Below, one piece after another: positions 7,199-15,906 of a stretch of 48,567 nt of DNA (its first letter is position 1; every line of letters starts with the position of its first letter). This DNA comes from a bacterium (GTDB lineage: Bacteria > Patescibacteriota > Minisyncoccia > Minisyncoccales > UBA10102). The notes below the pieces were generated by a model. The model was not told where the DNA came from. It saw only the letters and a list, made by a program, of their open reading frames with translations, and made no database searches. A program made the translations under genes and the position numbers. The stretch is taken from the NCBI GenBank assembly GCA_030698665.1, contig JAUYMI010000021.1, positions 1-48,567 on the forward strand. The letters are read 5' to 3'.

Positions 7199-7755
7199 AG
7201 ACCATGAGGCAGACATATCAGACCGTCGCGATTCCTCAACTGAAGGAGGCCTTCGGGTACAAGAGCGTGATGGCCGTACCGAAGATTGAAAAAGTGGTAA
7301 TCAACACAAGTTTTGGGCGCTTGACCGCGGGGAAAACGAAGGGAGAAGCCGAGGCGCTTGCTGAAAACATCCTCAAGGACCTGGCCGTCATCGCGGGCCA
7401 GAAGCCTTCTTTGACGGCGGCTCGTAAGTCCATTGCCTCCTTCAAGCTCAGAAAAGGGGTTCCCGTGGGGGCAAAGGTGCAACTGAGAAAGAAGCGCATG
7501 GAAGATTTTCTTTCCCGTCTCATCCACGCGGTACTGCCGCGCTCGCGCGACTTTCAGGGCTTGAGCCTGAAGGCGGTTGATGAAGCCGGGAATTTGACGA
7601 TTGGGATAAAAGAACATATATTCTTTCCTGAGATCTCTCTCGAGAGCGTCAAGAGCATATTTGGTCTTGAGGTGACGATTGTGACCACGGCCAAGAGCAG
7701 AGAAGAGGCCGTCAAGCTCTTTGAGGCGATGGGATTTCCCATGGAGAAGCACTAG
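7195..7755 (+). CDS. rplE: 50S ribosomal protein L5
   Basis: 186 aa from ATG 7195 ([41 protein letters not shown]). Contains [26 protein letters not shown] and [16 protein letters not shown], typical of L5, which organises 5S rRNA in the central protuberance. The start overlaps the rplX stop. An upstream in-frame ATG at 7171 lies inside rplX and is not preferred. Confidence 0.97.
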   Translation: MKTMRQTYQTVAIPQLKEAFGYKSVMAVPKIEKVVINTSFGRLTAGKTKGEAEALAENILKDLAVIAGQKPSLTAARKSIASFKLRKGVPVGAKVQLRKKRMEDFLSRLIHAVLPRSRDFQGLSLKAVDEAGNLTIGIKEHIFFPEISLESVKSIFGLEVTIVTTAKSREEAVKLFEAMGFPMEKH

Positions 7756-7756
7756 C

Positions 7757-7942
7757 ATGGCCAAAAAGTCGCAAATAGCAAAGTCAAAACGCACGCCAAA
7801 GTTCTCAACGAGGGTGAGCTTGAGATGCTTTAAGTGCGGGAGGAAGAGAGGATACATGAGGGATTTTGATCTCTGTCGCATATGCTTTCGAGAGATGGCG
7901 AATAAAGGATTAATTCCCGGTATTAAGAAATCATCCTGGTAA
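7757..7942 (+). CDS. rpsN: 30S ribosomal protein S14, zinc type
   Basis: 61 aa from ATG 7757, the length of the zinc-binding S14 form. Two CxxC pairs (CFKC and CRIC) flank [12 protein letters not shown]; the C-terminal [18 protein letters not shown] is the standard ending. It lies between rplE and rpsH as in most bacteria. Confidence 0.97.
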   Translation: MAKKSQIAKSKRTPKFSTRVSLRCFKCGRKRGYMRDFDLCRICFREMANKGLIPGIKKSSW

Positions 7943-7943
7943 T

Positions 7944-8333
7944 ATGACAGATCCAATTGCAGACATGTTCACACGGATCAGGAATGCTCAGGCGGTCGCC
8001 AAAGAAGCCGTTGAGATTCCTTCTTCCAAGCTCAAACTGCAGATCGCCAAGCTTCTTGAGCGCTCTGGGTTTGTGCAGGACGTGGAGGTGAGAAAGGTGA
8101 AGGTGGGGCAGGTAATCCGCATGCGCTTAAAGTATGCAGATGGACTCCCCTCAATCGCCGGCATCGCTCGTGTGTCTCGTCCTGGACAGCGGATATATGC
8201 TCCAGCGACCCGGATTAGGCGCGTGAAGGGAGGCCTCGGCGTATCCATCCTTTCAACATCAAAGGGCGTTATGTCAGGATCTGAAGCGCGAGGACAGAAG
8301 CTTGGAGGAGAAATACTTGGAGAAGTTTGGTAA
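7944..8333 (+). CDS. rpsH: 30S ribosomal protein S8
   Basis: 129 aa. Start MTDPIADMFTRIRNAQ and the C-terminal KGGLGVSILSTSKGVMSGSEAR are diagnostic for S8, a primary 16S rRNA-binding protein. In E. coli S8 represses the spc operon; no matching leader is recognisable here. One base separates it from rpsN and from rplF. Confidence 0.97.
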   Translation: MTDPIADMFTRIRNAQAVAKEAVEIPSSKLKLQIAKLLERSGFVQDVEVRKVKVGQVIRMRLKYADGLPSIAGIARVSRPGQRIYAPATRIRRVKGGLGVSILSTSKGVMSGSEARGQKLGGEILGEVW

Positions 8334-8334
8334 T

Positions 8335-8883
8335 ATGAGCAGAGTAGGATCAAAACCAATTGAGATTCCTGCCGGGGTAGAGGTGCAGATCAAGGAGAAC
8401 GGCGTTGCCGTGAAGGGCCCCAAGGGAGAGCTTGAACGCAAGCTCCACGATGAAGTTAGAGTGAGGCAGGAAGATGGGAAGCTGATTTTTGAAGTATCAG
8501 AAAACCCAACAAAGACGGAGCGTTCGCTCTGGGGTTTGGAGCGCTCTCTGGTCGCTAATCTTCTTGAGGGGGTCACGAATGGATTTGAGCGCAGGCTTCA
8601 GATTGAGGGAGTCGGATACCGAGCCGTCGTGGAGGATGGGGGGGATCTCGTCATGCAGTTGGGATTCTCGCATCCCGTCAAGTTGACTCCGCCAGACGGG
8701 GTTCAAGTTGCCGTGGAGAAGAGCACGGTTGTTGTTTCTGGCATTGATAAGCAGAAGGTGACCGGCTTTGCCGCTGAGATAAGAAGAGTCAAGCCGCCAG
8801 AACCCTACAAGGGCAAGGGAATCAGGTATGAAGGAGAGATCGTGCGCCGCAAGCTCGGAAAGCGAGCCGCGGGAGCCGCATAG
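8335..8883 (+). CDS. rplF: 50S ribosomal protein L6
   Basis: 182 aa from ATG 8335 (MSRVGSKPIEIPAGVEV), the standard start; the frame is open back into rpsH but that is overlap. Two RNA-binding repeats, with the C-terminal GIDKQKVTGFAAEIRRVKPPEPYKGKGIRYEGE typical of L6 at the base of the L7/L12 stalk. Confidence 0.97.
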   Translation: MSRVGSKPIEIPAGVEVQIKENGVAVKGPKGELERKLHDEVRVRQEDGKLIFEVSENPTKTERSLWGLERSLVANLLEGVTNGFERRLQIEGVGYRAVVEDGGDLVMQLGFSHPVKLTPPDGVQVAVEKSTVVVSGIDKQKVTGFAAEIRRVKPPEPYKGKGIRYEGEIVRRKLGKRAAGAA

Positions 8884-8889
8884 AATGAT

Positions 8890-9243
8890 ATGGGAAAGAT
8901 ACTGAAACAAGAACAGAAGGAAAGGAGGAGCTCAAGGGTGCGCTCTCGCGTACAGGGGACTCATGAACGCCCCCGTCTCTCGGTTTTCCGTTCCAATAAA
9001 CACATCTCTCTTCAGCTCATTGACGACGCCACGGGAAAGACCATTGTCTCAGTCAAGGATAGTGAGCTTGGAGCTTCAGTGCGTCTTGGTCAGGAAACCT
9101 CCCGCAAGCTTGGACAACTGATTGCCGAAAAGGCAAAAAAGGCGAAGATAGAGCAGGCAGTGTTTGATCGGGGACCCTATCGTTATCACGGAAACGTCAA
9201 GGCGGTAGCCGAGGGAGCGAGAGAAGGAGGATTGAAACTCTAG
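8890..9243 (+). CDS. rplR: 50S ribosomal protein L18
   Basis: 117 aa. Basic N-terminus, then RPRLSVFRSNKHISLQLIDD and the end FDRGPYRYHGNVKAVAEGAREGGLKL, typical of L18, which binds 5S rRNA together with L5. Six bp after rplF. Confidence 0.96.
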   Translation: MGKILKQEQKERRSSRVRSRVQGTHERPRLSVFRSNKHISLQLIDDATGKTIVSVKDSELGASVRLGQETSRKLGQLIAEKAKKAKIEQAVFDRGPYRYHGNVKAVAEGAREGGLKL

Positions 9244-9247
9244 AACC

Positions 9248-9757
9248 ATGGAACGAAGAGGACCACAACAGCAACGAGACCAACGGGGAGATCGCAGGCC
9301 CAGAAGGCCCAGGGAAGAAAAGGAGTTTGACTCAAAGCTCTTGGATTTGGCGCGCGTCACGAGAGTCACTGGGGGTGGACGAAAGTTCCGTTTCCGCGCG
9401 ACCATTGTTATCGGAGACAAGAAGGGGAGAGTCGGAGTCGGCGTGGCTAAGGGATTGGACGTGGCGCAGGCCGTAGCTAAGGCCTCAAAGCAGGCAGAGA
9501 AGGCGCTGATCACCGTTCCCATGGTGGACGGCACCATCCCTCATGAGGTGTCAGCGAAGTTTGGAGCTTCCAAGGTGCTCTTGCGTCCCCAGGAGAAGGG
9601 TAGGGGATTGGTTGCCGGGGGAGCGGTACGCGTCATCTGCGAGAAGGCGGGGATTCATGACATCTCAGCAAAGTTCACAAGCCGTACGAGCAACCAGCTC
9701 AACAATGCCATGGCGACAATTCACGCACTGTCGAAACTTCAGAAACCAAAACCATGA
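9248..9757 (+). CDS. rpsE: 30S ribosomal protein S5
   Basis: 169 aa. A ~30-residue Arg/Gln-rich N-terminal stretch precedes the double-stranded-RNA-binding-like domain (KLLDLARVTRVTGGGRKFRFRATIVIGDKKGRVGVGVAKG) and the C-terminal domain with RTSNQLNNAMATIHAL. S5 takes part in decoding fidelity. The next gene is rplO with a 4-bp overlap: rpmD (L30), which normally stands between them, is missing. Confidence 0.97.
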   Translation: MERRGPQQQRDQRGDRRPRRPREEKEFDSKLLDLARVTRVTGGGRKFRFRATIVIGDKKGRVGVGVAKGLDVAQAVAKASKQAEKALITVPMVDGTIPHEVSAKFGASKVLLRPQEKGRGLVAGGAVRVICEKAGIHDISAKFTSRTSNQLNNAMATIHALSKLQKPKP

Positions 9758-10173
9758 GAGCACACGAACTCCGTCCACAGCACGCAAAGAAATCCTCAAA
9801 GAGGATTGGCCGAGGAGGCAAGCGCGGCACGTATTCGGGACGTGGCATGAAGGGACAAAAGTCCAGGTCCGGCGCCAGGTTTCAGCCGCTGGTCAGGGAG
9901 TCAATCAAGCGGTATCATAAGCTCAGAGGATACCGGGCAAGATCGGGTTCTACTCTTCCGTCTTTCAATCTTGGCGTCCTAGAGAAGAACTTTCAGGCCG
10001 GGGAGACGGTGAGTCCAGCTGAGCTGGTAAAGCGGGGTTTGGCGCCCAGGGGTGCAAAACTCGTGAAGCTTTTGGGATCAGGAGAACTCACCAAGGCGCT
10101 CACGGTTGAGGGGTGCGGGTGTTCAGCTACCGCAAAAGCTGCAATTGAGAAGGCAGGAGGATCGGTGAAATGA
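9754..10173 (+). CDS. rplO: 50S ribosomal protein L15
   Basis: 139 aa. Glycine/basic N-terminal half (KRIGRGGKRGTYSGRGMKGQKSRSG) and the globular C-terminal domain with GLAPRGAKLVKLLGSGELTKALTVEGCG are typical of L15, a late assembly protein of 50S. Starts inside the rpsE stop and ends inside the secY start, so translation is likely coupled throughout. Confidence 0.97.
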   Translation: MRAHELRPQHAKKSSKRIGRGGKRGTYSGRGMKGQKSRSGARFQPLVRESIKRYHKLRGYRARSGSTLPSFNLGVLEKNFQAGETVSPAELVKRGLAPRGAKLVKLLGSGELTKALTVEGCGCSATAKAAIEKAGGSVK

Positions 10174-11450
10174 ATTTCTTAAACTTTGCTTCAAAAATCT
10201 GGAAACTGAAGGAGCTCCGGATAAAGGTGCTCTTTGTCTTGGCGGTGTTCGCTCTGTTCCGCATTATGGCGAACATCCCCATTCCGGAGGTTGATGCTGA
10301 GCGCCTGAGACAGTTTTTCTCGGGCAATCAGCTCTTCGGCCTCCTCAATGTCTTTACGGGAGGGGCCTTGGACAGTTTGTCCATCGTCATGCTCGGGGTG
10401 GGGCCGTACATCACCGCCACTATTATCATGCAGCTTTCAACTATGATCTTTCCTCCCTTAGAGCGCCTGTACAAGGAGGAGGGAGAGCAGGGGAGAGCCA
10501 AGTTCAACCAGTACGGACGCCTCCTGACCATTCCCTTCGCTCTCCTGCAGGGATACGGCTTCCTCACTCTCCTGTCTCGAGAGGGAGCTGTCTCCATGGT
10601 TTCTCCTCTGAGTTGGCTGGTTGCCCTCTCAACCATCACGGCCGGCACCGTCCTGCTCATGTGGTTGGGTGAGCTGATTACGGAGAAGGGGATCGGGAAC
10701 GGCGTTTCCCTCTTGATCTTTGCCGGTATAGTTGCCTCCCTCCCGAGCTCTCTCGGCCAGCTTTTCTTCGGATGGGACCTCACAAGGCTCCTGCCGTACA
10801 CGGCGTTCTTTCTCATGGCAGTTGCCATCATAGCCGGAGTGGTCTTCATCACAGAGGCGAGGCGCAACATTCCCGTTTCCTACGCCAAGCGCGTGCGGGG
10901 CAACAAGCTCTATGGAGGAGCCTCCACCTATCTGCCTTTGTCCGTGAACCCAGCTGGCGTCATTCCTATTATTTTTGCCCTGTCCATTCTGCTCTTTCCG
11001 GGCATGATCGCCTCCTTTTTTGCCGGCGCTTCAGGAGTCCTGGGAACTGTGATGTCTGCCGTTCAGGGATTCTTTGCTAACCCTTGGGCATACGGGATCT
11101 CGTACTTCCTGCTCGTCGGGCTCTTCACCTATTTTTACACCGCGGTGACCTTTGACCCCAAGGCGATTTCCTCCAATCTCCAAAAATCGGGGGGTTTCAT
11201 TCCTGGAGTTCGGCCAGGGGAGTCAACGGCAAACTTTCTCTACTTTATCTTGAACCGGGTCCTGCTCATTGGGGCCTTGTTCCTGGGAGTGGTTGCTGTA
11301 CTTCCTTCAATCGTGCAGGGTCTCACCGGCGTTCAGGCGCTGGACTTCCTGGTCGGGGGAACCGCCCTCCTCATCTTGGTCTCAGTTGCCCTAGACACCA
11401 TGCGTCAGATCAGATCTCAAGTGCAGATGCGGGAATATGACACTCTTTGA
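10170..11450 (+). CDS. secY: Protein translocase subunit SecY
   Basis: 426 aa with about ten transmembrane helices. It forms the pore of the Sec translocon in the inner membrane. Recognisable: MANIPIPEVD in the plug region, GVGPYITATIIMQL, GELITEKGIGNGVSLLIFAGI, ARRNIPVSYAKR, LSVNPAGVIPIIFA, and the terminal IRSQVQMREYD. Gene order rplO-secY-adk-map is the common bacterial one. secE lies at 43248. Confidence 0.97.
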   Translation: MNFLNFASKIWKLKELRIKVLFVLAVFALFRIMANIPIPEVDAERLRQFFSGNQLFGLLNVFTGGALDSLSIVMLGVGPYITATIIMQLSTMIFPPLERLYKEEGEQGRAKFNQYGRLLTIPFALLQGYGFLTLLSREGAVSMVSPLSWLVALSTITAGTVLLMWLGELITEKGIGNGVSLLIFAGIVASLPSSLGQLFFGWDLTRLLPYTAFFLMAVAIIAGVVFITEARRNIPVSYAKRVRGNKLYGGASTYLPLSVNPAGVIPIIFALSILLFPGMIASFFAGASGVLGTVMSAVQGFFANPWAYGISYFLLVGLFTYFYTAVTFDPKAISSNLQKSGGFIPGVRPGESTANFLYFILNRVLLIGALFLGVVAVLPSIVQGLTGVQALDFLVGGTALLILVSVALDTMRQIRSQVQMREYDTL

Positions 11451-12030
11451 GGATAAACGCCCCGCCTTTTTCATTCTTCTCGGGCGTTCGGGTTCTGGAA
11501 AAGGAACGCAGGCTAATCTATTGGAAGAGAAGTTTGGCTTGGCTCACATTAGTTCTGGGGCCTTGCTACGGGAGCGCACGAAGACGGACGACTTTGTCGG
11601 CAGGAAGCTCCACTCCATTATGGACAGAGGGGATCTGGTTCCAACGCCTATGGTCTTCCAGCTCTGGATGTCGGCCCTAGAGCGTCTTCACGAACAACAG
11701 GACCTCAAGGGCGTCTTGCTTGATGGCTCTCCACGCAAGCTCTACGAGGCCCATATGCTAGATGAAGCGCTGGCCTTTTACGGATGGGACAAGAACCTCG
11801 TGGTCCTCAACATTGATATCTCGCCTGGCGAGTCAATGGAGCGCCTTCTCAAACGCGGAAGGCACGACGACGACCGAGATGATATTCAGCGCAGACTTGA
11901 TATCTTTGAGGAAGATGTTATTCCCGCCCTGAATTTCTATCGGGCAAAGGGGGTAGTGGTGGATATCAACGGGGAGCAGTCCGTTGAGGACGTTCATCAA
12001 GAGATTCTGTCTAAGCTCGGCGTTGCATGA
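11437..12030 (+). CDS. adk: Adenylate kinase
   Basis: 197 aa. Converts AMP and ATP to two ADP in the cytoplasm. The P-loop is GRSGSGKGTQ at residues 16-25; the AMP-binding motif is GSPRK rather than the usual GFPRT; the LID is short with no Cys4 zinc site (KRGRHDDDRDDIQRRL). Its start overlaps the secY end by 14 bp and its stop overlaps map by 4 bp. Confidence 0.92.
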   Translation: MTLFEDKRPAFFILLGRSGSGKGTQANLLEEKFGLAHISSGALLRERTKTDDFVGRKLHSIMDRGDLVPTPMVFQLWMSALERLHEQQDLKGVLLDGSPRKLYEAHMLDEALAFYGWDKNLVVLNIDISPGESMERLLKRGRHDDDRDDIQRRLDIFEEDVIPALNFYRAKGVVVDINGEQSVEDVHQEILSKLGVA

Positions 12031-12779
12031 TCAAGACGAAAGAAGAGATTCTGGCCATGCGGGAGGGCGGCAGGATGTTGGCTGACATTCTGTCTTTGCT
12101 TTTAGCTCAGGTTCGCCCTGGGATCATGACCAAGGAACTGGACAGAGCGGCTGAGTCGCTGATTCTCAAGGCAGGGGCTAAGTCGGCGTTCAAGGGATAC
12201 GAAGGATTCCCTGCAACCTTGTGCACTTGTGTGAACGAGGAGTTCGTGCACGCGGTTCCCTCAGACCGGGTTCTCAAAGAAGGAGACATCGTCACCCTGG
12301 ATATCGGCCTCATCTTCAAAGATATGTATCTGGATATGGCACGCACGGTTCCCGTGGGCGAGGTGTCCAGAGAGGCGCGGCGTCTCATCCGCGTCACCAA
12401 AAAGGCGGGGAAGCTTGCCCTCAAAAAGATTCGGCCCGGTGGCACGCTGGGAGATATCGGGAACACGATTGAGCGCCTGGCCAAGGATCAGGGGTATGGG
12501 ATAGCCCAGGGCTTGTGCGGGCACGGCATCGGAAGAGAACTGCACGAGGAACCAAAGGTGTTCAACGAAGGCAAGCGGCACGCGGGACTCAAGCTGAAGG
12601 AGGGCATGGTGATCTGCGTTGAGCCCATGTTCGCTGAGGGATCCGGGGAGTTAGAAAAGATGGAGGACGGGAGCGGGTTCAAGACGAAGGACGGCTCCCT
12701 CTCGGCTCACTTTGAAGACACGATTGCCGTGACCGCAGATGGATGCGAGGTGCTCACGAGAATCAGAAGCGGGGAGTAG
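12027..12779 (+). CDS. map: Methionine aminopeptidase, type I
   Basis: 250 aa. Removes the initiator Met from nascent proteins. All metal ligands can be placed: D92 (LDIG), D103 (YLDMAR), H166 (GHGIGRELHEEP), E199 (VCVEPMF) and E230 (HFEDT), plus H75 in the substrate pocket. No N-terminal zinc domain, as usual for bacteria. A terminator overlaps the last codons, ending the ribosomal protein cluster here. Confidence 0.96.
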   Translation: MIKTKEEILAMREGGRMLADILSLLLAQVRPGIMTKELDRAAESLILKAGAKSAFKGYEGFPATLCTCVNEEFVHAVPSDRVLKEGDIVTLDIGLIFKDMYLDMARTVPVGEVSREARRLIRVTKKAGKLALKKIRPGGTLGDIGNTIERLAKDQGYGIAQGLCGHGIGRELHEEPKVFNEGKRHAGLKLKEGMVICVEPMFAEGSGELEKMEDGSGFKTKDGSLSAHFEDTIAVTADGCEVLTRIRSGE

Positions 12780-12790
12780 CCCCGTTTTTT
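12769..12790 (+). terminator. Intrinsic terminator at the end of map
   Basis: CGGGG (12770-12774) / CCCCG (12780-12784), 5-nt loop containing the map stop, followed by TTTTTT. It separates the spc-type operon from the glycosyltransferase unit. Confidence 0.8.
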
Positions 12791-12796
12791 GATTCT

Positions 12797-12805
12797 TGGT
12801 ATACT
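12797..12805 (+). promoter_or_regulatory. Extended -10 promoter of the glycosyltransferase unit
   Basis: TGGTATACT: TG at 12797-12798, TATACT at 12800-12805. No good -35 at 17 bp; the extended -10 may compensate. The ATG is 9 bp after the box, so the 5' UTR would be about 3 nt. Confidence 0.6.
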
Positions 12806-12814
12806 GGTTCTTGT

Positions 12815-13525
12815 ATGATTCGTCTCTCTGTCATCATTCCCGCGTACAACGAGGAAAAGCGCTTGCCCGGAACCCTTCAAGAGGTGGGAGGGTATCTGGC
12901 CGGGCAGTTGTATGAATCTGAGATCATTGTGGTTTCAGACGGGTCAAAGGACGGAACAGCGGAGGCCGCAAAGAAGGCAGGAGTCATGGTCATAGACAGG
13001 AAGGAAAATCGGGGGAAGGGATACTCGGTGAGAGAGGGAATGCTTGCCTCGTCAGGGGAGATACGATTGTTCATGGACGCTGACAACGCGACCAGTGTGG
13101 ATCACATTGAAAAAATGTTTCCTGAGTTTGAGAAGGGAGCTGGTGTTGTGATTGGCTCGCGCGATATTGCGGGAGCGGTCATTGCGGTTCCTCAATTCTG
13201 GCTCAGGAGGCGGCTTGGGGATGTCTTTAACCTCATTGTGCAGGTGGTCTCCGGGCTCTGGGGCATCTGGGACACCCAGTGCGGCTTTAAGGCCTTTTCG
13301 GCCAAAGCAGCCAAGGATATTTTTCCTTCAGTGAGAATTGATAGGTGGGCATTTGACGTGGAGCTTCTCGTGCTGGCTGGCAAGCGCGGCTACGGCATCA
13401 AACAGGTTCCGGTGAGATGGGTGAATGATCCTGACAGCAAGGTCAAGTTTTCCGGGATGGTCCGTATGCTCCTTGAGGTATTTCAGATAAGACTCAATAT
13501 GATTCTTGGGGTATATGACAGATAA
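12815..13525 (+). CDS. Family 2 glycosyltransferase, dolichyl/polyprenyl-phosphate type
   Basis: 236 aa from ATG 12815 (MIRLSVIIPAYNEEKRLPGT); a longer in-frame start at 12743 lies inside map and is rejected. GT-A fold signs: SVIIPAYNEE at 5-14, VVSDGSKDGT near 39-48, DADNAT at 88-93 (metal/nucleotide binding), and GSRDIAGA. The pattern resembles Alg5/DPM-like enzymes that move a sugar from a nucleotide to a polyprenyl phosphate, but no membrane helices are present. The substrate is unknown. It overlaps galT by 11 bp. Confidence 0.85.
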   Translation: MIRLSVIIPAYNEEKRLPGTLQEVGGYLAGQLYESEIIVVSDGSKDGTAEAAKKAGVMVIDRKENRGKGYSVREGMLASSGEIRLFMDADNATSVDHIEKMFPEFEKGAGVVIGSRDIAGAVIAVPQFWLRRRLGDVFNLIVQVVSGLWGIWDTQCGFKAFSAKAAKDIFPSVRIDRWAFDVELLVLAGKRGYGIKQVPVRWVNDPDSKVKFSGMVRMLLEVFQIRLNMILGVYDR

Positions 13526-14543
13526 AGAGAAAAAGCACTCCGAGCTGCGACTGGACCTGGTTTCCAAGGACTGGGTTGTCATTGCAACATCCAGGGCAAG
13601 AGGAAAGAGGCCTTTTGAAGAAAGGCGCATTCCTCTGGATGACTCATTGGAGAAGTGCCCGTTTGAAACTATGGCAAAGCAGGAGTCCCCGACGCTTGCC
13701 TATCTGCACGGAGAGCAGGTGATGCTCCCTCAGAGCGGTTCTTCCCCAAAGGACTGGACCACAATCTCCATTCCTAACAAGTATCCTGCTTTCTTTCCGC
13801 AAAAAGCCCTCAAGACCAAGCTCGTGGGGCCGTACTCTGTCATGCAGGGGGTTGGATACCACGAGGTCATTGTCACGCGCCATCACAGAAAGGAGATCCC
13901 GGATCTCCCGCTCCCGCTAGTGAAAGAGCTCTTTGATTTGTATCAAAAGCGCTACCTTGAGGTGATGAATGTGGAGCTCATCAATCACATAGCCATTTTC
14001 AAGAACAAGGGTTTCTATGCAGGAGCCTCCTTGTTTCACCCTCACTCCCAACTCATCGCCAATCCCGTGCTGGATCCCGACCTGAGGCGCAGTCTGAATG
14101 GTTCGGCTTCATACTATGCAGAGCACGCGACGTGCGCCCACTGCGTGATGCTGGAGTGGGACCTGAAAGACAAAAAGCGGGTTGTCTTTGAAAATGAGCG
14201 CATGGCAGTGATCTGTCCCTTTGCTCCCCGCGGCATCTTTGAGATGCGCATTATTCCCAAAGAGCACTCAGCATACTTTGAGTGGATCACGGAAGAGGAA
14301 AAGGTGGCGCTGGCTGAGGCCTTCCAGGTTGCCCTGAGAAAGCTCAAAAAGGCGATGCGAGATCCTGACTACAACTACTTTTTGCACACGGCCCCGGCTG
14401 ACCGCCAGAAGTACGACCACTATCACTGGCACTGGGAGATTTTGCCAAAGACGATGAACTGGGGAGGGTTTGAAGTCGGAACCGGGATTCAAATATCAAC
14501 CATAGCGCCAGAAGAAGCAGCCGGAATTCTGCGTAAGAGCTGA
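13515..14543 (+). CDS. galT: Galactose-1-phosphate uridylyltransferase-like protein
   Basis: 342 aa from ATG 13515. A HIT-superfamily nucleotidyltransferase: the catalytic HPHSQ is at 175-179, inside the expected GASLFHPHSQLIANPV context, and a CAHC pair lies near residue 206. GalT exchanges UMP between UDP-glucose and galactose-1-phosphate (Leloir pathway). Other galactose genes are not in the window, and the neighbouring glycosyltransferase suggests use in making sugar nucleotides for envelope glycans. A GalT-like nucleotidyltransferase with another sugar substrate is possible. Confidence 0.85.
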   Translation: MTDKEKKHSELRLDLVSKDWVVIATSRARGKRPFEERRIPLDDSLEKCPFETMAKQESPTLAYLHGEQVMLPQSGSSPKDWTTISIPNKYPAFFPQKALKTKLVGPYSVMQGVGYHEVIVTRHHRKEIPDLPLPLVKELFDLYQKRYLEVMNVELINHIAIFKNKGFYAGASLFHPHSQLIANPVLDPDLRRSLNGSASYYAEHATCAHCVMLEWDLKDKKRVVFENERMAVICPFAPRGIFEMRIIPKEHSAYFEWITEEEKVALAEAFQVALRKLKKAMRDPDYNYFLHTAPADRQKYDHYHWHWEILPKTMNWGGFEVGTGIQISTIAPEEAAGILRKS

Positions 14544-14545
14544 GT

Positions 14546-15163
14546 ATGGAAACCATCCTTGCTTATCTGGCAGCGTTCGTCATCTCCGTCATTGAGGCTA
14601 CGGGGTACACTGGCATCTTTATTCTGATGGCTGTCGAGTCAGCGAATATTCCCGTGCCTTCTGAGATCATCATGCCCTTTTCCGGTTTTCTCGTTGTGCG
14701 AGACAACCTGATGTTTTTTTGGGTGGTTGTGGCCGGCGCCCTTGGGAACCTGGCGGGCTCCCTTCTTTCATACTACGCGGCCCTCTGGGGAGGGCGCCCA
14801 TTCCTTGAACGATACGGCCGCTTCTTTTTCCTCTCCGGGACAGAGATTGGGTCAGCAGAACGCTTGTTTGAAAAGTACGGAACGGCAACGGTGTTTTTCT
14901 CCCGTTTGCTGCCGATCGTGCGCACCTTCATTTCATTTCCCGCGGGCTTGGCCCGCATGAACGTCTGGAAGTTTTCCTTGTATACTTTGGCAGGGTCCTT
15001 TCTCTGGAGTCTTCTTCTTACGTACCTCGGCTTTGTCGCGGGGGAGAATTGGGATATGCTGGAGACGTACTTTCGGAAGTTTGACTGGGCCATCGCGATT
15101 GTCTTGGCTGTTGGACTCGCATGGTTTGTGATCCATCGCGTCAAGCAAAGGCGGCATGAGTAA
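14546..15163 (+). CDS. DedA family membrane protein
   Basis: 205 aa, with several hydrophobic segments. DedA signatures: ESANIPVPSEIIMPFSGFLV in the first reentrant region, GNLAGSLLSYYAALWGGRPFLERYGR, and SRLLPIVRTFISFPAGLARMN. Members are inner-membrane proteins; some are now described as lipid-carrier (undecaprenyl phosphate) flippases. Starts 2 bp after galT and overlaps tpiA by 8 bp. Confidence 0.92.
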   Translation: METILAYLAAFVISVIEATGYTGIFILMAVESANIPVPSEIIMPFSGFLVVRDNLMFFWVVVAGALGNLAGSLLSYYAALWGGRPFLERYGRFFFLSGTEIGSAERLFEKYGTATVFFSRLLPIVRTFISFPAGLARMNVWKFSLYTLAGSFLWSLLLTYLGFVAGENWDMLETYFRKFDWAIAIVLAVGLAWFVIHRVKQRRHE

Positions 15164-15896
15164 GAAGTACTACATTGCAAACTGGAAGATGAATCCTGAC
15201 ACCCTCAGGGAAGCCCGGGCGCTGGCTTTGAGCGTGGCCAGGGGAGTGAAGGGGGTGAAAGGGGCTGAGGTCGTCATCTGCCCGTCCTTTGTGTTCCTGG
15301 GTGAGATTGGAGCCGCACCATTCATAAAGATCGGAGCTCAGGACTGCTTTTGGGAAAAGAAGGGGGCCTATACGGGGGAGGTTTCTCCAATCCAGCTCAG
15401 GGCTCTTGGGTGTTCCTACGTTATTCTTGGACACTCAGAACGCAGGCAGTATCTTGGTGAAACGGCAGAGCAGGTGAAAGCGAAGATTCGTATGGCTCTC
15501 GTAGCTGGCCTCAGGCCTGTTGTCTGCGTGGGCGAGGAGAAGAAGGGGAGCCACGTTCAGTTGGGGACTCGGCTCAAGCAATTAATCAAGGGACTGGATA
15601 GGAAGGATGCCCAGCGCCTTCTCGTGGTGTATGAGCCCGTCTGGGCCATCAGCACGACCAAGGGAGGGAGGGAGGCTGAAGCTTCTGATTTGGCAGGCCC
15701 CGTACGGGAGATACGAAGAGTTCTCAGAGCCCTCTTTGGTTCTCGCCCAGTTCCCGTGCTCTACGGGGGGAGCGTTGAGCCAGACAATGTAGCTGATTTC
15801 ATGGGTATTCAGGGTATTGACGGTGTGCTTGTTGGAGGAGCATCGTTGAAAGCTTCCGAGTTCTCGGCTCTTGTCAGAAAGGGGCAGGGCAGGTAG
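15156..15896 (+). CDS. tpiA: Triosephosphate isomerase
   Basis: 246 aa TIM barrel that interconverts dihydroxyacetone phosphate and glyceraldehyde-3-phosphate. Catalytic residues are all visible: K11 (ANWKMN), H93 (ILGHSERR) and E160 (VVYEPVWAIST), with the flexible loop and the phosphate-binding LYGGSVEPDN near the end. Overlaps dedA by 8 bp. Confidence 0.97.
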   Translation: MSKKYYIANWKMNPDTLREARALALSVARGVKGVKGAEVVICPSFVFLGEIGAAPFIKIGAQDCFWEKKGAYTGEVSPIQLRALGCSYVILGHSERRQYLGETAEQVKAKIRMALVAGLRPVVCVGEEKKGSHVQLGTRLKQLIKGLDRKDAQRLLVVYEPVWAISTTKGGREAEASDLAGPVREIRRVLRALFGSRPVPVLYGGSVEPDNVADFMGIQGIDGVLVGGASLKASEFSALVRKGQGR

Positions 15897-15906
15897 GATA
15901 TGCCGT

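Noticed and set aside
7183-7956. 257-aa frame antisense to rplE and rpsN
   Set aside because: Fully opposite to two certain ribosomal protein genes; its openness follows from their codon use.
10328-10870. 180-aa frame antisense to secY
   Set aside because: Opposite a clear SecY with no independent signal.
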